Shown in pieces: positions 1 to 9,900 of a stretch of DNA of 36,497 bases. Source of the stretch: Zygnema cylindricum (lineage: Eukaryota > Streptophyta > Zygnematophyceae > Zygnematales > Zygnemataceae); assembly GCA_037447655.1 (NCBI GenBank), contig JBBHKE010000422.1, forward strand, positions 1 through 36,497, in the 5' to 3' direction. The stretch's first letter is position 1. Each line of letters starts with the position of its first letter. The position numbers and the translations under genes are program-made. A model generated the notes under the pieces. That model was not told the origin of the DNA, searched no databases, and was given only the letters and a program-made list of their open reading frames with translations.

Positions 1-650
1 TTTCCACTTTGTTTATTCCGTAGTCATGTGGTTTTTTCAGTTTTAGCAATGCTACTTCCTTTTGTTCCTATGGACTCAGATGGTTTACCATTGCGCTTTT
101 TAATAAAGTCGGCCCATTTTTTTTTTTTATCGAATCGGCGGTTGAGTACAATCGAAAGCCATGCCAATACCAAAAATTGAAAAACAACTGATTCTAAGTT
201 AATGTGTAACACTAATACTCACCCTATGAGGTCAATTGCTTTTAATTTTCGTAAGCAAATATACGATATGAATGCAAAAAAAATCTCGTAATTTGACTAA
301 TTTTTATTTTTATTTTAATATTAAAAAGTAGAGTGGATATGTTCAACCGCTTTTGATGAGTAATCATCATAAAGTGTTGTATAAACATGTGAATCTCCCA
401 AATATACACTTACAAAACTGCCTAACCACTATTGCTTAGAGGATACCATGTATAAGAAAAAATAGCTACAAATTCAGAACATAGGTTTGATAAGTGAAAA
501 AAATTGGAAACACTACATGCCGTTACCGACAAAGTACGTGTACTATCCATCTGCTTAATGTGTTAAGACAAGTGGAAATGCCATATCCAATACAATACTC
601 ATATTATACAAGTATTATATGCCGAAACCCGTGTGGAACCCATACTGTAG
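1..650. other. Non-coding AT-rich stretch
   Basis: I see no supported gene here. The longest reading frame (24-212, minus) is 62 codons of lysine-rich sequence resembling no family I know, and no splice context links it to the PPR gene that runs toward this edge. The missing C-terminal exon of that gene could lie here or beyond the window edge. Confidence 0.5.
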
Positions 651-651
651 A

Positions 652-831
652 AGTCAACAATATATAATGTTTCCAATTGTTTTCGCACATTAAACCTATG
701 CATAGTACGCAAACGGGTAGAAACACAACAGTTCTCAACTGTTTTCGCATATTAAACATATGCATCGTACACGAAGTGTACGAGTTAACAATACATAGTG
801 TTTCCAATTGTTTTCGCACAGTAAACCTATG
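652..831. repeat. Three tandem copies of a ~65-bp repeat
   Basis: The core TTTCCAATTGTTTTCGCAC appears near 670 and 800, with a diverged middle copy near 730, each followed by ATTAAAC(C/A)TATG or close to it. The spacing is about 65 bp, and copies 1 and 3 lie 131 bp apart. The minus-strand frame across it (604-915) is a by-product of the repetition and not a gene. Confidence 0.75.
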
Positions 832-1576
832 ATACAAACAATACAACAGACCACGACCATTAACCATGACAATCCCCCCCTCTCCCTCTCTCTCTCCCTT
901 CCGCTCCCTCTCCAAATTCAGTGCTACTTATCAGATGTTAGATCGTCTTGTGAATGTTTGGACACACCATAGTGTTCGTCTATTTGCACACACCCCCCCC
1001 ATTGCAACTTTGTGTTGACATACACTTAAATATCAATTTAAAAAACCGAAAAAAAATCCTAAAAAACCAGAAGTAAGTCATTAACCCAGGCAATTTAAGC
1101 GAGGCTTGACACTTTGCTTTTTTTTCTTTTGCTTTTTTTTCATTTTTTCCTTTAGGCATAAATCTTTTTTACAAGATAAAAAGATCATAGTTGAGAGTTA
1201 CCGTTTCGAAACTTTATCAATTGTCCCTCACTTCAACGAATTGCTAGAAGCACAAAAGGACAAAAAAAAACAATTGGACCGAGCGAAGACAAATATTGGA
1301 CCAAGCAAAGACAAATACCCAACCTCAAATATCCTAGAAAAAAAACACCTTTTTTTTCATAACTTTTTTTTCATTAACTATTGTTTACTAACGGTAAACA
1401 CCTATTGTTTACAAAAAGACAAACTGAACCTGGGCAACTTTGAAAACAGATAAAGATCAACGGTGAGAAAAATTAATACCCTTTTTTTTAACTTTTTTTA
1501 ATCGGTTAAACAATCGAGACTGATAAAAACTTATCTATTCGATTATTGCACATCTAACAATTATGGTGACTGATTA
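832..1576. other. Non-coding AT-rich stretch with short repeats
   Basis: No gene is supported. It contains a CT-rich run (about 876-912) and a back-to-back 20-22-bp repeat at about 1274-1316 with the core GACAAATATTGGACC. The frame 1106-1453 is rich in poly-A and poly-T codons and has no protein-like character. Confidence 0.5.
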
Positions 1577-1679
1577 ATGGAGTTTCTCCTCCATGTCTCA
1601 ATTCCCATTTGCAAATCTGATAGGTCTTCGTCCTCATGTGCTTCTGTCAGCCTGCCAGGTGGCGATCGACCAGTCAGGT

Positions 1680-2373
1680 TCAATTCAATATACAAGATTA
1701 CATACAATATATATTGTATACAATGCCATATAGGATCCTATACGATTCCTAATGCAATCCTGGTTAGGTTCAATTTTATACACAATTCTATATGCAAGAC
1801 TATATACAAATTTATATACAATTTGAAATACAATTCTATATCAACTCTATACAAATTTATATAGAAATGCTATATAGAACTCTATAAACGATTCTTAACA
1901 CAATTCTGGTTCCGTTCAATTTTATACACAATTCTATCACAAGACTATATGCGGGATGTATATACAATTTGATAAACACTTCTATATACAACTCTATACA
2001 CAACTCTATACAAATATATATACAAATGCTAAATAAAATTCTATATACAATTCACATTCAATTTTATACATACTTTCTATAAACAACAATATACACAAAT
2101 CCAAACAAATTTATATAACAAAGCTATATACAATCCTATTAACGATTTTTAATACAACTCTATATACATTCCCATTATATGATAAGCTTGATATAATTCT
2201 CTATGCATTCACCTTCTTACGTATATATTCATCCCTCCTCTGTTATATGCTTATTATAAATATATATACATTCCCATTCTAATATTTCCATATACATCCC
2301 CATTCTATAATAACCTCGTTATGATTCTATATACATTTTGATTCTATATGAAGCTTCTTTTCATTCTATATAC
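1680..2373. repeat. AT-rich degenerate tandem repeat (CTATATAC-type)
   Basis: A long run of CTATATAC/CAATTCTATA-like words. Higher order is visible: the segment starting near 1742 (CGATTCCTAATGCAATCC) recurs at about 1888 as CGATTCTTAACACAATTC, followed in both by CTGGTT and GTTCAATTTTATACAC, giving a unit of about 146 bp. A third partial copy starts near 2144. The hAT-like element at 2374 is inserted into this array. Confidence 0.75.
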
Positions 2374-3270
2374 TAGTGTTGTGTATCGGTAAGGATTTGC
2401 CGATAACCGATATGGGCCTTTTTTCGGGTATCCGATAATCGATATATTGGTACGATATATCGACATCGGTCTTATCGCCGATAAGTAGCCGATAATATCG
2501 GGTACTTATCGGCGATAATGCCGATAACGATAACTATCGGCGATAACTGTAAGGAACGTACAGATAATTGTACGGCATGTACACTCAACTGTACGTCTTA
2601 TTCCCCGGACGTGTACAAACACATAAAGTACAGTAGCCGCCATGAGATCTGTACGGTTTTGATACGGATCCAGTAAAAACGATGTACCTTTCACATCCGA
2701 CGCCATGGCTTTGTCCCTTAATTCCTTGAAAAACCACTAGGGACCTGCCACGTGTCAATCTGTCGGCTTTTTTGGCAAAAGCTGCCAAAAGAGCCATTCC
2801 GGGATGCCGGCGCTCACGCTGGCCTGTCCGTTCGTGTTTTCTCATTCCAAGTCGTCCGTTCGATTCCGGCGGCGCGCAGAATGTTATTTTGCGTCCGTTG
2901 TACTTTTGTGTCCGCCGTCCTTTTCCAGTTCCATGTTCACCAGTTTTTTAGTAAATTTCCGTACGTCGCCGTAAAATTATTGTTCAGTTAACCGGCCAAC
3001 GTTTATGCGCAGCGTTTACCGTAATAAATCGCAGTTAAACTGTAACAGAACAGATTTTTATACGTGGCATGCCACGCTATATAAAATCAATAAAATAATA
3101 CAGTATGTTATAGAGTACTATTGTACGCATACTATATATTTTTCTAAGTTATCGCCGATATGGAATTTGTTGGTCCCAGACCGATATATCGGAAGCTCTG
3201 ACCGTTCGATAACCGATAACTATCGGTATCGGTGTTATCGCGATAAGTTTTTTACCGATACACAACACTA
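2374..3270. mobile_element. Non-autonomous hAT-like element with 19-bp TIRs and 8-bp TSD
   Basis: Left end TAGTGTTGTGTATCGGTAA (from 2374) and right end TTACCGATACACAACACTA (to 3270) are exact reverse complements. The element is flanked by CTATATAC on both sides (2366-2373 and 3271-3278), an 8-bp target duplication as expected of hAT elements. The ends carry more than ten CCGATA/TATCGG words in both orientations, which look like subterminal transposase sites. The interior (about 2560-3160) has no transposase frame; its small frames show no family signal. The host repeat is itself rich in CTATATAC, so the duplication is weaker evidence than the inverted repeats. The exact TIR match suggests a fairly recent insertion. 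Confidence 0.9.
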
Positions 3271-3467
3271 CTATATACATTCCCGTTTCCAACTGAATCA
3301 CCACAAGTCTTACTAAAAATAAAAAAAGGAGAAAGGTAAAAGGAAAAAGGAAAACATGAAAAGAAAGGAGTAAAAGGGAAAACGAACAAAGGAAAAGGGA
3401 ATACAGACAAAAGGCGAAAAGAAATCCTGGTGTTTCAGACTAAAAATTAACCACGGTTCTGTGCCTT

Positions 3468-3545
3468 CCCTCTCCCTCTTTTCTCCCTCTCCCTCTTTTT
3501 CCCTATCCCTCCCCCTCTCCTTTCCCTCTACCTCTCCCTCTCCCA
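3468..3545. repeat. CT-rich microsatellite
   Basis: Imperfect (CTCCCT)n tract, read as GGGAGA on the minus strand, lying just downstream of the duplicated PPR half-exon. Confidence 0.7.
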
Positions 3546-3557
3546 TTAAATCTTTGC

Positions 3558-3640
3558 ACAATCCTTCATTTTTCAGCAGGTGAATTATGTGTAGTAATTC
3601 TACAAAACAAGCGGCTGTATAAAAAGTAATGAATGTGCGT
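3558..3640 (-). pseudogene. Duplicated half of PPR exon 3
   Basis: About 80 bp closely resembling 3752-3830, the last half of PPR exon 3: both carry CTTCA(T/C)TTTTCAGCAGG, GTAGTA(A/C)TTC, and GCGGCTGTATAAAAAGT or CCGGCTGTATAAAAAGT on the plus strand. On the minus strand it stays open and encodes a second-helix-like PPR fragment (TFITFYTAACFVELLHIIHL) next to the functional version (TFATFYTAGCSAEVLHIINL). A possible acceptor lies upstream on the minus strand (TATAGATAG at about 3638-3646) in a frame that could follow exon 3. The first part of the PPR motif is absent, so a decayed duplicate is more likely than a working exon, but a cryptic exon cannot be excluded. Confidence 0.65.
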
Positions 3641-3746
3641 CTATCTATATTCAACAAAAAAACAACAAAACAACAACGAAACAACAACGAAAACAACCAC
3701 AAAAATCCCAAAATAAAAATAAAAAAATCCCAAAATTTCCTCTCAC

Positions 3747-3911
3747 CTAAATCCTTCACTTTTCAGCAGGTTGATAATATGTAGTACTTCCGCAGAACAA
3801 CCGGCTGTATAAAAAGTCGCAAAGGTACGTAAGGTGAACTCCGTGGCCTTCACTCCAGCAGCTTGCATTTCATAGAATATGCGAATTGCATCTTCAATAT
3901 GACCATGTTTA
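3747..3911 (-). CDS. PPR gene exon 3
   Basis: Acceptor TTTTCTCGCAG ends at 3912. The first base completes a cysteine codon begun in exon 2, giving FAFCKHGHIEDAIRIF, a normal PPR helix turn. The exon encodes the rest of motif 15 and most of motif 16. It ends at AG|GTGAGA, a consensus donor. If not spliced there, TGA follows within one codon (3743-3745), so the protein either continues in an unseen exon or stops here. At5g02860 continues for about 50 more residues, which favours a missing exon. Confidence 0.85.
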
Positions 3912-6900
3912 CTGCGAGAAAAAACATAATTTAAGTCCATAAGACACAAAGACATAAGGCTCTCTCCCGCTCCCTCTCCCTCTCCCTCTCCCTCTCCCTC
4001 TCCCTCAACGTTTTACAATAAAATACATAAGCAAAACTCCAAGCAAAAAACCAAAAATCCAGACAGAGAGTGAACAAAACCTTCAGAAAGTAGACTTCAA
4101 ATGACTCCAAATTAACTGAATTGAACCTTCAAAATGACAATGTTTGCAGCCATTTTACGATAAAAAGCATAAGCAAAACCCCAGACAAGAAATTTAAAAT
4201 CCAGATTCAGAGTAAACAATACCTAAAGAAGACATTGAAGGATCATACCAAGAGGGCTCAAAAAAGAGTCTTTAGGATCAGACCATGGTTGAAAAAAACT
4301 TCAAAATCAATGTAAGGATCAGACTGAGAGAGAACAACACCTCAACTAAGTAACTTAAAGGTTCAAACCAAAAGTGAACCGCCTTTACAATAAAAGCAGA
4401 ATCAAAATCTTCAGACAAAAAACTTCAGATCAGGGGAAAGAACGAAGGGACAAACACAACTGATTTTGGTACCATGGCTCTTATTTAACTTCGTCATGAC
4501 TCTTTTTTCCAATTCGGTATTGACTAATTTTAGCACTCTCTGATAGGCTTGGTTAGACAAAAAGGTTTTCTAACTCAAATTTAAAAGTTTCAATGTGCTA
4601 AATGTGGCGGGAGGTTCCTCCATAATGTCATATGTCACGTGATATAGCAAAAGTTTGGAGGATTTCCCCTCCATATGACTTTTATTTCCAACGTCTGAAA
4701 GTGGTACAATTTTATCAATTTGTGCCTATAAATTTGCCAAGGTAGTAAGACTTCCCACCCCTGTCGGTATAAAAAGCTCAGCCTTCATCTTCCTAGACAC
4801 AAACCACGAGTCATTTTCTTCGAAAGAGATGCTTTATATCTTTAGTAAGGTAATACATTTGAAAAACAAACTTTGAAAAGTTAAACGGGCATTTCAAATG
4901 TGAAAGGTTGAAATAGACTGAACAGCAATGATTTCAGGATATCGATTTAAAAATTTGCTACTACACAAGTAATTTAAGTCACAAGATAATCACTATCATC
5001 GATATAAAAACATACCAGAAAGCAAATATGACCGAGTTGAAAGAGACATCATCTTTCGGGACGCCTTTCGCTTCCATTCTGCGCAAAACTGATTCCGCTC
5101 TGTAATATAAACCTTGCCGCCCATATATTGCTATCAGACAATTATACGTAACTGTGTCCGGTACAAGGCCAGCGTTTTCAATTTTCTCAAACATGCGATA
5201 AACCTCATCTGCGTAACCAGCAAGTCCATACATAAAAAGAAGGGCATTGAAAACTTCCAATTCCGGATTATGTCCTTGTTGTACGAGTTCCTCGAATGCT
5301 CGTTCGGCTGACATCGAATCACCAACTCGACAATAAGCGAGAACCAGAGCTTGATGTAAAACAATATTATTTTCGTTCGGTAAAAGTGATGCCGCCCTTA
5401 ATTGTCTCTCTGCATGTCTTAAAAGATCCGGTCTTCCCGCATTTGCATAAGCATGTAAACGAGAAGCATGTGCTTTTTCGCAGGGAATAACTCCTGCCTG
5501 TTTCATATTTCGAATAATAGTTTCGGCTTCTTCCCAATTACCCTCCCGCCCACATACTGCTAATAGATTGGTGAAAGTTGCCGAACAAGGAGCATGTCCG
5601 GCTCTTAACATTTGGTCATATAATGCCTTAGCCTCTGAAGGCATCCCACAACGACCATAAGCATCAATAAGGATATTATATGTCCACTGTGTAAAGGGGC
5701 ATTGATCTCTCTGCATAAGTTTCAATGTGAGCCATACGTCTTCATATCGCCCTTCATGGCCATAAGCATGTAAAAGACTATTGTAAGTTACTACATCGGG
5801 TATACACCCACTCCTCTCGAGGTCTTCGAAAACCATAGCCATTTCTGTCAACTTGCCCTTCTTACCATATAGATCTATTAGGGCATTAAACACATAGAGG
5901 TTTGGCTTACATCGACTCTCCTTCATGGAATTGTAAAGATTAACAGCTTTTTCGACCTGTCCTGCCCTCCCACATGCTACAAGAAGTGTCGAAAATGTAA
6001 AAACATCCGGTTCTAAACCTCGTTCCAGTAATTCTCCATAAAACTCCCAGGCTTCTTCAAACTGACCACCAGCACTATAAGCCTTTATAAGCTGGTTAAA
6101 AGTAAGAGTACTCGGCTGAATTCCCGCCAAGGCCATTCTTCCAAGGACCTCTCGAGCTTCTTTAAGTCTACCCACTTTCCCGTACGTTTCTAAAAGAGCA
6201 TTATAAGTAACTCTATCCGGCCGTACACCATTTTCCAACATAAGCATCTCTTCTAAAATCTTTTCTGCTTCATCACAAAGATGAGATCTCGCACAAGCTC
6301 CTATCACAGTATTATATGTGTAAATATCCGGTCTCAACCCATCTGATTTTAACTCAGTCAAAAGGGCGGAAATCTGAGCCCACTTACTTCCCATTTTCCC
6401 ATACACCTTGAGGACAACATTGTAAGTTACCAATGTGGGTTGAATTCCCCTTTGTCTCATCAAATGAAAAACTGAGACGGCTTCCTTTAACTGTCCGGCC
6501 CTCGCAAAGGCCATTATCATGCTGGTGTAGGCATAGACAGTCAAAGGATAGTCCTCTGACAGTAAAGAATTAAATACTTCCTGGGCCTGCACATTCATAT
6601 TTCATCAAAAACCTCTGACTTTTTAGCAAAACTTCCAATATTTCACCACAAACTTCTGATATTTTAGCAAAAACGTCTGGCATTAACTTCTGAAATTTTA
6701 GCAAAAGCTTCCTCCCGGGCCTGCACATTCATATCTCATTAAAATCTTCTGATATATATTAGCAAAAAATTCCAATATTTCATCAAAAACTTTCAATATT
6801 TCAGCGCTAGTTCTTAAATTTCAGCACAAAATTCTGATAAGCATAAAATTAAGACATTTGGATTACCGGAAAGCTCATATTGATAAAAGAATACAGTGCA

Positions 6901-9900
6901 ATCCACAAAATTGATGAGAAAACTGAATCCACAAAACGAGAATCTGGAGGCTTGATGGTACAAAAAATGATATACCTTCTCAAATTAGTCTCAGTAAATC
7001 ATAAATCATAATACTAATCATATTTTGTCCGATGGCAATTACCTTATTAGTGTTATGAACACTAATTTATAATTTTGGGTAAAAAAACACGCACTCGAAT
7101 TAGAGTGGCTAACTCTAATTCGAGATAGGCAGTGTACCTTCGCCTGTCCTAGTTAAGATATTACTACAAAAAGATAAGTTAACATAAATGATTTTTATCC
7201 GAAATCATAAATTAGTGTAATAACACTATTTAGGTGAGTGGCCCACAAAAAGCCAGGTTACAAAACATGTTTTAGTGTGGTTAATCATATTAGAGTGTTA
7301 ATGATAATAACTCATCAACTCTAATAGCAATGGACGGTGTATAGTACTACACCGTGTATCGTTATTAACATCAATGACCCTGTATCAGTGCCACCCTTCG
7401 AACCTAAAATAGTATCAATAACACTAATTTTATTTTCTTAACAATAATATTTTAAACAGTTCAGAATCAGCCACGTCATTTGGAACTGAATGGGAGTTAA
7501 TAACACTAATATAAACCCCACGCTAATAATTTCTTTACTCTAATAACGGTTCACAGTGTTAGTTAAGATACTCAAAGCCTAACCAATACTATTTGTCTAG
7601 AATACAAAGCACTAAACACATTAAAAAAAATTCACAAAAAAACCAATAAAGAGACTTCAAAAAGTAACATAGTATGAGCCTTAAAATAGTAGGCAATATT
7701 CCTAAAAATTAATACAATAAGTTCAAGCTAATGACTCTACATATGTTATCGATCAACTGACCTAAAGTTATAACTACAAGTTGAACTTGCTATTATTACG
7801 AAAAGCTAACAGTTGAATGGGACAGCAAAAGGAGGATTTTTGCAATCCCTTTCCCTCCCTTCCCCCCCCTCTCTCTTTGCGACCCTTCCCTTCTGAAGCT
7901 CTCCATTACTTTGAGAGGCGTACTGCACAATGCCCATTTTTGCCTTAAAACCTCATATCTTCCAATCTCTGAAACCCTGAAAAACCCTGAAACCGAAAAA
8001 CCCTGAAACCCTACAACCCAGAAAACCCTAAAAATCCTGAAAAAACAAAAAATCCGCACCTAATGCACATTTTCTGCTGTAAAAAAGCAATGAAAACCTC
8101 CTTATAAACCGGTTTCGCTTTCGAACATCATTTTTCAGTTTCGAGGACCTTTGTCGAAGATACTTGTCCTAAAATTTTGAGAATCCCTGACGCAATCTCA
8201 TCATCAGTCATAAAACAACCCTAAAACACTCTAAAGACCCTAAAAAAATTCCTAAAACAGTGAGAATCCCACTTACCCAATGCACATTTTTGCGCTAATT
8301 TTTGCATTCAGAAACCCTTAAAAAAAACCCTAAAAAACCGGTTTCACCCACCTTTGTCAAAGATGCTTGTCCCAAAAGATTGTCGTAATCCATCATAAAA
8401 ACAAACCCTAAAAAACTCTAAAGACCCTTAAAAAAACCTAAAACCCAATGCGCATTTTTGCGTTCAAGAACCGTTAAAAAGACCTTGAAAAACCGGTTTC
8501 ACCTACCTTTGTCAAAGATGCTTGTCCCAAAAGTTTGAGAATAACCGCCGCAATCTCGTAATCCATCTCCGTTTCCCTCCGTTTTCTCTCCCATTCAAAC
8601 AACTGAAGAGCCACTTTCCAATTTTCATTTGCATTGCTACCCAACATCTGTAACAATAATCCAATTTCTGAAGAGGAAATAAACTCTCCCTCTCCCTCCC
8701 TTCCCAAAACCTTCTCTATGGGCTCGTGTCCACTCGTTAAACGGGTGTAAAACCTAAGAGCTTCTGGAGAGAGACTATCTGTATTGTCATTATTATTACT
8801 GTCTCTAATTCCCTGTTCAAATGCCAGTCCTTCTCTCCTCCACACTGTCCCTCTATTCCCATATCTTTTCCCTCCTTCTTCCATCCCCGTATTAGAATGG
8901 ATTGTCTCATTTGTCTCATTTTGAATCTTTTGATTATGCAAATAACCGACTACTTTTCCGCTACTCCTACTCCTACTCCTACTCCTACTCCTGCTTAACC
9001 CTAATTCACGGTCCGTACTACTAGTTCTCCCTGAATCTACACTATTTCCGGTACCCATTCTAGGGTTTTTTAGGCTTTGTTCCGTTTTTGTTACACTGGT
9101 AGTAGAAACTTTGGTGTTACTCCCACCACTCACTAGTCTTTGCCATCCTTCATCATAAGGCCTCCCTCCACCCCCTCGCTGCCTATCTCTGTCTCTCTCC
9201 TCCTCCGTACCGATTTTACTACTACTACTACGTCTCAGTTTTCTCCCCCTCCCCCCTTTGCTTTGGAAGCCTTCCCCTACCCCTACCCCTACCCCTACCC
9301 CTACCTCTACCTCTACCCCTACCCCCATATACCGGTGCTCTTCATTACTGTCCACCCTAGTACTGGGACCTGCCTCAGACAAAAAAGCCACTCTCCCGTG
9401 ACCTCTCCCTCCCTTCCCTCTTCCAGAGGAAGAAGGAGAGGAAGCCATGATGACGCCAGTCTTCTCTCCCTCTCCCTCTCCCTCTTCAAGTCTTTTACTC
9501 CCTCTTCCCAAAGGAGATCGTGACCTTATTCTCTCTGCTTCTATATGTGACAGTCGCGGTGCCTTCTCCCCCTCCCCCTTTCCCCTTCCCTTCCCCCCTG
9601 GTGAATTTAAAGAACCTTGTATTGTGTCTCGAACAACGAGCCCTGTACCAAGACACGCCGATGTTTGGCCTCCTCCTATTGGCCCAGACATAGGCCGATT
9701 TGACAGCTGGCAGTTGCAGAACTCTCCTCCTCCTCCTCCTCCTCCTCCTCCTCCTCCTCCTCCTCCAACTCTGCCTATACCACTCTCAAAGTCGATTTTT
9801 CGCTTTTCTCTTTTTTTACGAGACTTTTTGAGTTTTGGAGGGGAAAAAGGCGATGATGGCAGAAGGCTAGAGTTGCAGTGACGACAGACTCTACCAGAGA

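Noticed and set aside
604-915. 103-residue minus-strand frame with repeated RKQLETL-like pieces
   Set aside because: It only reads through a 65-bp tandem repeat and has no independent protein signal.
1680-2373. Possible CRISPR-like array
   Set aside because: Repeats are degenerate, AT-rich and without distinct spacers of fixed length, and the genome is eukaryotic.
7971-8040. Interstitial telomere array
   Set aside because: Only degenerate AAACCCT(G/A) words with irregular spacing; the repeat is better explained as simple-sequence expansion in the intron.
9140-9881. Plus-strand proline- and tyrosine-rich frames opposite PPR exon 1
   Set aside because: They are readings of the coding microsatellites of the minus-strand gene; the minus strand has the conserved protein ends and a consensus donor.
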